18,319 bases of DNA from assembly GCA_040380145.1 (NCBI GenBank), contig JBEIJQ010000059.1, forward strand, positions 1-18,319. Reading direction: 5' to 3'. A program made the position numbers and the translations under genes. Shown here piece by piece: positions 1-6,119 of this stretch (position 1 is the first letter of the stretch; every line of letters starts with the position of its first letter). The stretch comes from JBEIJQ01 sp040380145 (GTDB taxonomy: Bacteria; Bacteroidota; Bacteroidia; Chitinophagales; Saprospiraceae). The notes below the pieces were generated by a model. That model saw nothing but the letters and a program-made list of their open reading frames with translations, did no database searches and had not been told where the DNA came from.

Positions 1-2
1 CC

Positions 3-1283
3 GAGGTCAAACGGTTTGTCTTTTTTGGAGAGCCCAGTATACGATATGTATGCAACACGCCCAAGGGAAACAATACTTCACCGTCCCCAGATACAGAACA
101 AACCCCGTCTCCCTCGCCAGAGCCTACCGGTTCGCCGGGAGGGGGGACATCACATCCAGGCGATAAGCGCTTTCATCTTTCGAAATCCGGTCTCGAAAAC
201 AGCGCCTATTATTGCGGCTCCGGTATCGATTTGCAACCTTTGCTACGTTTTTCGGACATCGTGGACAACTTCGTATATGTCTGTGTCGGAATTGAACGGC
301 AGCAGTGGATCGCCGGCATACGACATTTCGTCGATCGACTGAACGACGGATGCGAGTGTCCGAAACTGGAAATTTTGACCGTTAAAAACATAAATATCAA
401 TGATATAGAGCACCCATCAGCTTCTCATTTTCTTCCGTTGCCGGCCTATCTTACTCAACAGGAATATGATGACTATGTGATAGCTTTTATCCCTTTTTTC
501 AACCGTCAGAGATTTGTGTTTGAGATCGCTTTCCGTGTTTACTGTGGATGCGACAAATTCAAGGAAATCAAATTGTACTGCGTGCACGGAGAGGCATTGG
601 CCACCTATGAAGCGTTTTATGTGAGGCAAAACATTGCACCCAAGATATTTATCAGCATCCAAGCTGGCCTCATCGAACAGCCGGCCGTATTCACCAACCG
701 CATGTTCGAATTGCACCGGCATCGCCCCAAAGTTTGGGTGAGAGGCGTATGGACGAACAATCCTTACGGTTTCGATCATTTTTTCCCACACGTTTTTAAT
801 CCATACGGCCTATACGATACCAAGATCGGAGAATTTTGGGACTGGGATCCCTGTCACGGATACTTCATTGAAGGAACGACCGATCCAGAAAATATGCCAT
901 ATCGCATTGTGCGCGCATTCGGGGAAAGCAACAGATGGCGCATCGACAACAACAGTGTAGTTCTGGAGGGAGATATGTTGCAGATTACCAAGATCCGAGG
1001 GCATTACAACGGCGTCATGGTAGGCCGGTACAATCTTGGGAGACTGGATCTGCCGCCTTCGGGCTATTGTGGCAACTACCTGCAGTTTCTTTATGAGCGA
1101 TATGTGGAATGGGCAAACCAACACCCAGGGCAAATTGCCACAATAGCCGTCATTCCCTCCGGCTATGAAATGACGGAAGGCTGTATGGAAGATTTCGTCC
1201 GAACATTCAAACCGGTCAACAATGTTCGCTTGGAAGCGGACATTTTTTACACGGAAGCCCTCGATTTTTTCAGGCGTTTTTGA
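3..1283 (+). CDS. Unrecognised protein, 3' part of a gene cut by the left edge
   Basis: I do not recognise this protein. The frame that ends at the TGA at 1281-1283 has no stop back to the first bases of the window, so the gene probably starts outside it. The first possible start in view is a TTG at 231, which would remove an in-frame segment. That segment (about 30-165) encodes a Pro/Ser/Thr/Gly-rich linker (TSPSPDTEQTPSPSPEPTGS), typical of a hinge between domains. The part after it, about 350 residues, is rich in aromatic residues and contains several cysteines (YYCG, DGCEC, VYCGC, YGLYDTKIGEFWDWDPCHGY), with no membrane segment. It is more AT-rich than its neighbours (361-420 is about one third GC) and uses the TCA and CTA codons that the neighbours avoid, which suggests acquired DNA. 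Its 3' end overlaps the convergent gene by 14 bases. That it is coding is fairly sure; its function is unknown. Confidence 0.7.
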   Translation, partial: EVKRFVFFGEPSIRYVCNTPKGNNTSPSPDTEQTPSPSPEPTGSPGGGTSHPGDKRFHLSKSGLENSAYYCGSGIDLQPLLRFSDIVDNFVYVCVGIERQQWIAGIRHFVDRLNDGCECPKLEILTVKNININDIEHPSASHFLPLPAYLTQQEYDDYVIAFIPFFNRQRFVFEIAFRVYCGCDKFKEIKLYCVHGEALATYEAFYVRQNIAPKIFISIQAGLIEQPAVFTNRMFELHRHRPKVWVRGVWTNNPYGFDHFFPHVFNPYGLYDTKIGEFWDWDPCHGYFIEGTTDPENMPYRIVRAFGESNRWRIDNNSVVLEGDMLQITKIRGHYNGVMVGRYNLGRLDLPPSGYCGNYLQFLYERYVEWANQHPGQIATIAVIPSGYEMTEGCMEDFVRTFKPVNNVRLEADIFYTEALDFFRRF

Positions 1284-3771
1284 TCCGCACCGCCCCAACC
1301 ATTTTTTCCACATCCAGTTCCCGCCCCAAAAAAGCGGCGATGCGCTGCGCGGCGGCAAAGGGGTCGGCGAGCACTTCGGGGTAATCCAAGAACAGGATTT
1401 CTGCGTGGGGCTGACGGGCGGCCCATTCCTTGGCCGTGGCGAGGCTTTCGGCCATTGCAGAGGCTACATCGGGCGTTCCGGAGCGTTGGCCGAGCATGGT
1501 TTCTTGGGAGGCCAGTACGCGGTCGAGCGGGCGTTCCATGAAAACGATCTTGTAGCGGTGCCGCGGCGGCAGGGCGGGCAGCAGCGGGGCCACGATCTTG
1601 ACGGCCTTGCCGATGGCGAGCGGCAGCCAGGCTTGGTCGCTGTGCAGGCGCGCAGCGGCCCGGTGTTCGTAGTAGCCGTGCGGGTTGTGCTCGTCGGCCG
1701 GTCGGCCCTCGTCCACAAAAGGCACGAGGCCGCCCGCGACCAGCATCTGCATCATCATCGAAGTGCCCGAACGGGGCAGGCCCGACACCACGACGATCTC
1801 GCCCTTGGCGATTTCCCCGGCCTCCTGCCGCAGTTGTTCGGCAGCGGCTCGGTCGCCCTTGTCGTCCAACAGGCGCACGAGGCGCAGGCGGGCGCGGTTG
1901 AGTTCGGGCGACAGGTTGAGGGCCACGCGGAAGGCGCGTTCGGCCTCCGGAAAACGGCCCAGCCGCCACTGCGATTCGCCGTAGTGGTAGTGGGCCTGGG
2001 GAAACCAAAACCGGCGGTCGAGGGCTTCCAAAAAAGCCTCTGCAGCCTCTTCCGGTCGGCCGGAGATCAGCAAGGCAACGCCCAACGCGTGGTGCGTATC
2101 AGCGGCCTCGGGATTTTCGTCCACCTCTTGGGCCAGCAGTTCGACGGCTTCCGTCGGGCGACGCAAGCGCATCAGGCACTGCGCGCGCTGGGGGCGGAGC
2201 GCCAACCGCCCGGCGGATTCGGCACAAGTCGCCTCGAGGATCTGCAGGGCAGCGGCCGGCTTTCCTTCGGCCAGCAGCAGTTGGGCTTCCGACAGCCGAA
2301 GACCGGCGGAGCCGGGCCGTTCGGCGGACATTTTTTCCCACAGCAAGCGCGCCTCGGGCAGTTGCCATTGGCGCAGATAGGCCCGGAGCAGTCGGCCCTT
2401 GTAGCGCCATGCGGCCGGATCTTCGTCCACGAGCGCTTCGAGCAGGGCGACGCCCTTGTGGCCCAAACCGCCGTCGAGGTAGGCTTGGGCGAGGTAAAAA
2501 CGGTTTTCCCGTACGGCGCCCACGGCGGGGTTTTCTTGTGGAAGGGCTTTTTGGTCGAGATAGCCCAGGTCGTCGAGCCGTTGCAAAAAAGCGGTTTCGG
2601 CCACACTGTCGCCTTCCGGGGCGTGGTCGGGCGGATGCATCCCGCAAGGTCCCGGCACTTCTTCCCAACTGGGTATTGCGGAAGAACGGACCGGCGGATT
2701 TTCGAAGATCTCGAGCAGGGGACGCCCGTCCATGTCCTCGCCGACGGGCAGGCCCGCATGGACGAGGAGGGTGGGCGCCACATCGAGCAGCGTGGCCCCG
2801 AACACCAGTTCGTCGCGCCGAATGCCCGGCCCTTTGGCCACGAAGATCCCGTGCGGAGCGTGTTCGAAGGCCGGCCCGGCCGGTTCGTCGGGCAAATACA
2901 GGGGCCGGCGGTTGCCCGAGCGAAAACCGTGGTCGCTCACCAAAAAAACAGTCGCCCCGGGTCCGGCGAGGTCGAGCAGCCGTCCCAGCATCATGTCGTG
3001 GAAGCGGTAGGTGGCCGTTACCACGCCGTTGAACAGCGCGTAATCGGCCTCGGGCACCTCGGGGCGGTGCGGAGGATGGTATTTCATGAAGCCGTGCTGC
3101 GCGTGGTCGGGCCCGTCGAAATACACGGCCAGAAAATCGCAGGGCTCAAATTCCAGCAGATAGGTGGCCACGGCGTGGACGGTGGCGTTTTCGGCCACGA
3201 TCCCCGCGAGATTGGACAGTGCTTTGGGGTGCCGGGCGGCAGCCGCGGCCGGATCCGGCACGAAGGGCAGCAAGTGGGCGGCCGTCAGTTCGCCGGGATG
3301 GATGCGCAAGCGGGCAAAAAAATCCCCGAACGCGGCGGGGTGCACGGCCCCGGGCGGCATGGGCCACGGTTGGTCGCGGGGCCCCACGGCCTGTTGGAAA
3401 AGATTGGAGACGGACATGCCGCTGAGCGGTTCGGCGGGATGGCTCGGCCACCAGCCCACCGTGTGCACCCGTTGGCCCTGTTGCTGGAGAATGTTCCAAA
3501 CCGCTTTGGCGGTTCGCCGCGTGACGCGGATCGGACGGACGCCCCCACCTTCGGGAGCCGCTTCCACGAAACCGTGCACGCCGTGTTTCCAGGGCCGTTT
3601 GCCCGTGGCGATGGAGGTCCACAGCATCGGGGAAAGCGGTGGATCCATCGAGGCGAGGCGCCCGCGACAGCCCCCGTCCACGAGGCGCGAGAGATTGGGG
3701 AGCAGCCCGGCGTCGAGCAAGGGATCCAGCACGTCCCAGTCGGCGGCGTCCCAACCGATCAACAGGATCAC
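1270..3771 (-). CDS. Fusion: alkaline-phosphatase-superfamily hydrolase, TPR repeats and sulfotransferase
   Basis: Three domains lie in one 833-residue frame. Residues 1-395 form a type I phosphodiesterase/nucleotide pyrophosphatase-like domain of the alkaline phosphatase superfamily: metal ligand D8 in GWDAADW, probable nucleophile T52 in LWTSIATGKRP, D222 and H226 in DGPDHAQHG, D280-H281 in SDHGF, and H307. Residues 420-650 are helical TPR-like repeats. Residues 658-833 form a sulfotransferase domain with the PAPS-binding loop SGLPRSGTS (663-671) and a 3'-phosphate-type motif with R747 and S755. There is no signal peptide, so a cytoplasmic location is likely. The start is GTG at 3771, 22 bases after the ompH stop, so the gene is probably the last of the transketolase-ompH operon. 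The phosphatase-superfamily plus TPR architecture is familiar to me; the added sulfotransferase is the odd part. The substrate is unknown, and the first domain could hydrolyse phosphate or sulfate esters. Confidence 0.92.
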   Translation of the reverse strand: MILLIGWDAADWDVLDPLLDAGLLPNLSRLVDGGCRGRLASMDPPLSPMLWTSIATGKRPWKHGVHGFVEAAPEGGGVRPIRVTRRTAKAVWNILQQQGQRVHTVGWWPSHPAEPLSGMSVSNLFQQAVGPRDQPWPMPPGAVHPAAFGDFFARLRIHPGELTAAHLLPFVPDPAAAAARHPKALSNLAGIVAENATVHAVATYLLEFEPCDFLAVYFDGPDHAQHGFMKYHPPHRPEVPEADYALFNGVVTATYRFHDMMLGRLLDLAGPGATVFLVSDHGFRSGNRRPLYLPDEPAGPAFEHAPHGIFVAKGPGIRRDELVFGATLLDVAPTLLVHAGLPVGEDMDGRPLLEIFENPPVRSSAIPSWEEVPGPCGMHPPDHAPEGDSVAETAFLQRLDDLGYLDQKALPQENPAVGAVRENRFYLAQAYLDGGLGHKGVALLEALVDEDPAAWRYKGRLLRAYLRQWQLPEARLLWEKMSAERPGSAGLRLSEAQLLLAEGKPAAALQILEATCAESAGRLALRPQRAQCLMRLRRPTEAVELLAQEVDENPEAADTHHALGVALLISGRPEEAAEAFLEALDRRFWFPQAHYHYGESQWRLGRFPEAERAFRVALNLSPELNRARLRLVRLLDDKGDRAAAEQLRQEAGEIAKGEIVVVSGLPRSGTSMMMQMLVAGGLVPFVDEGRPADEHNPHGYYEHRAAARLHSDQAWLPLAIGKAVKIVAPLLPALPPRHRYKIVFMERPLDRVLASQETMLGQRSGTPDVASAMAESLATAKEWAARQPHAEILFLDYPEVLADPFAAAQRIAAFLGRELDVEKMVGAVRIKNA

Positions 3772-3793
3772 GGCAAAAAAGCGGTTGGAGCGT

Positions 3794-4291
3794 TTATTGG
3801 ACGCCCAATTTGGATTTGACTGCGGCGGTGATGTCGGTGGACAGGTCGCTGGGCACGAAATTGCCGGCGGCTAGATCGAGGACATAGTTGAGTTTCAACT
3901 CCATGGCCACGGCATCGATGGCCCCGCGGACTTTCTTGACGATGGGGTCGAAAAGATCCTTGCGGCGCTGGGTCACCTTGGTGACGGCATCTTCTTGGAG
4001 CCGCTCCAGGTTTTGGGCCTGGGCCTCGAGTTCCTTTTCCTTGGCCGGATTGGGCTGTTGGCCGGCCTCTACGCCTTGCATGTAGCGGCCATAGGCTTCT
4101 TGGAAGGCTTTCTGCTTTTGTTCGATCTGTTTGCGGAACTGCTCTTCGAGCGTCTTGATGGACGCATCGGCCTGTTTGGCCTCGGGCATGGACAGCAGGA
4201 GCTGATCGGAGTCGGTGTGTCCGATGCGCTGTTGGGCGAAGCCCCAGCAGGCGGGCAGGACGAAGAGAGCGGCGAGCAGGAATTTTCCCAT
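3794..4291 (-). CDS. OmpH/Skp family periplasmic chaperone
   Basis: This 165-residue protein has a signal peptide (about 1-19, MGKFLLAALF...WGFA) followed by the OmpH/Skp pattern: a short beta segment (RIGHTDSDQLLLSMPEAKQA), a long charged coiled coil (about 42-130, rich in Q, K and E) and a C-terminal segment LNYVLDLAAGNFVPSDLSTD. Skp-type proteins hold unfolded outer-membrane proteins in the periplasm as trimers. The ATG at 4291 is chosen because it begins the signal peptide. The same frame stays open far upstream, to about 5536, but that stretch is the shadow of the transketolase gene. The length fits the family. It lies 50 bases after the transketolase stop and 22 bases before the fusion gene, all on one strand. 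A T8A8 palindrome sits in the gap just upstream. Confidence 0.9.
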   Translation of the reverse strand: MGKFLLAALFVLPACWGFAQQRIGHTDSDQLLLSMPEAKQADASIKTLEEQFRKQIEQKQKAFQEAYGRYMQGVEAGQQPNPAKEKELEAQAQNLERLQEDAVTKVTQRRKDLFDPIVKKVRGAIDAVAMELKLNYVLDLAAGNFVPSDLSTDITAAVKSKLGVQ

Positions 4292-4304
4292 TTTTTCGGA
4301 GAAG

Positions 4305-4320
4305 TTTTTTTTAAAAAAAA
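4305..4320. repeat. T8A8 palindrome in the transketolase-ompH gap
   Basis: Eight T followed directly by eight A form a perfect 16-base palindrome, flanked on both sides by GAAG. It lies 14 bases upstream of the ompH ATG. It could bend or open the DNA near a promoter. With no loop it is a poor RNA hairpin. Similar tract pairs recur in other gaps of this window. Confidence 0.6.
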
Positions 4321-4341
4321 GAAGTTGAAAAAAGGCGCGCC

Positions 4342-5292
4342 TCAATCGGCCAGCACGGATTTGACCGCCCTGACCACATCCGGCACATCGAGGCCGTACT
4401 TTTTGAGGAGCGCGTCCGGGGGGCCGCTTTCGCCGAAACTGTCTCGGACCGCCACGAACGCTTGGCGAGACGGCATTTTTTGTGCCAAAAGTTGCGCGAT
4501 GCTGTCGCCCAGTCCTCCGTTGATCTGGTGCTCCTCGGCGGTCACCACGCGGCGGGTCTTGGAAACGGAGTCCAGAACGGTCGCCGTGTCGAGGGGTTTG
4601 ATCGTATGTATGTTGATGACTTCCACGGAGATGCCCTCCGTGGCGAGCTGGCGGGCGGCCTCGAGGGCCGTCCACACGAGGTGGCCGGTGGCAAAGAGGC
4701 TCACATCGGAGCCCGTGCACAGGGGAAGCGCCTTGCCGATTTCGAAGGGCAGGTTTTCGGTGAACATCGGCCAGGCCGGACGGCCGAAGCGCAGATAGAC
4801 CGGGCCGTGGTGCTCGGCGATGGCCATCGTGGCGGCTTTGGTCTGGTGGTAATCGCAGGGGTTGATCACGGTCATCCCGGGCAGCATTTTCATCATGCCA
4901 AGGTCTTCGAGGATCTGGTGCGTGGCGCCGTCCTCGCCGAGGGTAAGGCCCGCGTGCGAAGCGCAGATCTTGACGTTTTTGTGGGAGTAGGCGATGGATT
5001 GGCGGATCTGGTCGTACACGCGCCCGGTGGAAAAGTTCGCGAAGGTGCCCGTATAAGGGATCTTGCCGGCAGTGGCCAGCCCGGCCGCCAGGCCCATCAT
5101 GTTGGCCTCGGCGATGCCCACCTGGAAAAAGCGCTCCGGAAAGGCTTTGATGAAATCGCCCATTTTCAGCGATTCGGACAGATCGGCGCAAAGGGCCACC
5201 ACCTCGGGGTTGGCGGCGCCGATCTCGTAGAGTCCCGCGCCGAAACCGTCGCGAGTGGCTTTTTTTCCCGTGGAAACGAGCGTGTTGAGCAT
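4342..5292 (-). CDS. Transketolase C-terminal subunit (split transketolase)
   Basis: The product is 316 residues from the ATG at 5292. It matches the C-terminal half of transketolase: a pyrimidine-binding domain at about 10-170, with the catalytic-type glutamate E62 in QVGIAEANMMGLAAGLA and GASHAGLTLGEDGATHQ-like sequence, then a transketolase C-terminal domain (about 185-310, RRVVTAEEHQINGGLGDSIA). It would need a separate N-terminal, pyrophosphate-binding subunit to transfer two-carbon units in the pentose phosphate pathway. That partner gene is usually next to this one but is not in the window. An ATG at 5334 would add 14 residues (MSFFSEICPLNNRT) that do not look like the family, so 5292 is preferred. 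It heads the run transketolase-ompH-fusion. A 1-deoxyxylulose-5-phosphate-synthase-like role is less likely because the N-terminal half is missing. Confidence 0.9.
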   Translation of the reverse strand: MLNTLVSTGKKATRDGFGAGLYEIGAANPEVVALCADLSESLKMGDFIKAFPERFFQVGIAEANMMGLAAGLATAGKIPYTGTFANFSTGRVYDQIRQSIAYSHKNVKICASHAGLTLGEDGATHQILEDLGMMKMLPGMTVINPCDYHQTKAATMAIAEHHGPVYLRFGRPAWPMFTENLPFEIGKALPLCTGSDVSLFATGHLVWTALEAARQLATEGISVEVINIHTIKPLDTATVLDSVSKTRRVVTAEEHQINGGLGDSIAQLLAQKMPSRQAFVAVRDSFGESGPPDALLKKYGLDVPDVVRAVKSVLAD

Positions 5293-5378
5293 GGTGCGGT
5301 TGTTGAGCGGGCAAATTTCCGAAAAAAAAGACAAAATCGGGCCGTTTGTCGCCTCGGGCCGGCGGCTTTTTTCCGAAG

Positions 5379-5454
5379 GGGAAATTTTTTTCCCAAAAAA
5401 AATGAACTTGAAAACCCGCGGGCTTCTGCGAGCAACTTTTTTTTCTCAAAAAAA
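5379..5454. repeat. Two T-tract/A-tract dyads in the divergent transketolase-thioredoxin gap
   Basis: The divergent gap 5293-5552 holds two dyads. The first is T7-CCC-A8 (5385-5402), which also contains the inverted repeat GGGAAA/TTTCCC (5379-5384 and 5389-5394). The second is T8-CTC-A7 (5437-5454), which can form an 8-base-pair arm pair (5436-5443 with 5448-5455). They lie between two divergent promoters, so they may be structural or regulatory elements. No protein-binding site can be named. Apart from these and the promoter-like elements near 5488-5507, I see nothing else in the gap. Confidence 0.5.
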
Positions 5455-5487
5455 GAAATCTCTGATCCCGCTTTCGGGGGAATAAAC

Positions 5488-5507
5488 TATTTTGGGCATC
5501 AAATTTG
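5488..5507 (+). promoter_or_regulatory. Possible promoter of the thioredoxin-fold gene
   Basis: Two imperfect matches to the Bacteroidota -7 element TAnnTTTG lie here: TATTTTGG at 5488-5495 and CAAATTTG at 5500-5507 (7 of 8 bases). The second lies 45 bases before the ATG at 5553, the same spacing as at better elements elsewhere in this window. No good upstream TTTG is seen. This is a weak call. Confidence 0.3.
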
Positions 5508-5552
5508 ACAGGCAAAATGGCCATTCCAAAATTCACCCATCAACTGTTTTCC

Positions 5553-6119
5553 ATGAAAGTACTGATCGCCTTGTTGCTCGCGGGCTCCACACTCGGCTAT
5601 TTCGGGCTGCGCCAAGGCGCGGCAGACGCGCACGCGCCCTCGGGCGAAGGCATCTCCTGGCTCTCGGTCGAGCAGGCCCACGCGCAGATGCAGGCCGACG
5701 CGAAAGCCGGCAAAAAGGTCAAAAAAGTGTTCATCGACATCTATACCGATTGGTGCGGCTGGTGCAAGCGCATGGACGCCACCACTTTCGCCGATCCCAA
5801 GTTCATCACTTTCATGAACGCCAATTACTACATGGTGAAGTTCAACGCCGAACAGCGCGCCGACATCGTGTTGAATGGCATCGGCACCTACAAATTCCAA
5901 GCGTCCGGCAACCGCGGCACCCACGAATACGCCATCCAACTGCTGAACGGACAGATGTCGTACCCCACCGTGGCCTTTTTGGACGAGTCTTTTGCCCTGA
6001 TCCAAGCCGTTCCCGGTTACCGTGAGGCCGATGAAATGCGGATGATCGCCTCTTATTTCGCCGGCGATTTCCACAAAAACACGGCCTGGGACGATTTCAA
6101 GCGCGATTACAAGAACTAA
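5553..6119 (+). CDS. Secreted thioredoxin-fold protein with a CGWC active site
   Basis: From the ATG at 5553 the product has 188 residues. It begins with a hydrophobic signal peptide or anchor (MKVLIALLLAGSTLGYFGLR), so it should act in the periplasm or at the membrane. A thioredoxin-like domain follows, with the redox motif WCGWCKRMD (C68 and C71) and the expected cis-proline, P138, in MSYPTVAF. The motif and the TFADPKFITFMN segment resemble DUF255/thioredoxin_7-like proteins (DsbD C-terminal/YyaL type), which are thiol-disulfide reductases or oxidases of unknown substrate. A TTG at 5505 and an ATG at 5517 are alternative starts, but they put extra polar residues before the signal peptide and lie at or just after the likely promoter. 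The gene is divergent from transketolase, and its TAA shares four bases with the stop of the convergent DUF5916 gene. Confidence 0.88.
   Translation: MKVLIALLLAGSTLGYFGLRQGAADAHAPSGEGISWLSVEQAHAQMQADAKAGKKVKKVFIDIYTDWCGWCKRMDATTFADPKFITFMNANYYMVKFNAEQRADIVLNGIGTYKFQASGNRGTHEYAIQLLNGQMSYPTVAFLDESFALIQAVPGYREADEMRMIASYFAGDFHKNTAWDDFKRDYKN

Noticed and set aside
16..342. A 108-codon + frame at the left edge
   Set aside because: It overlaps the frame that is open to the window edge and continues into the long unrecognised gene. It has no motif or start context of its own.
1222..3819. An 865-codon open frame on + opposite the fusion gene
   Set aside because: It is the exact complementary register of a gene with clear catalytic motifs. 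Its Gly/Arg/His/Gln-rich translation looks like no protein family, and absence of TTA, CTA and TCA in the real gene explains its length.
3794..5536. A 580-codon frame on - that would extend OmpH far upstream
   Set aside because: Only the last 165 codons match OmpH/Skp and they begin with a signal peptide. The upstream part is an out-of-frame reading of the transketolase gene.
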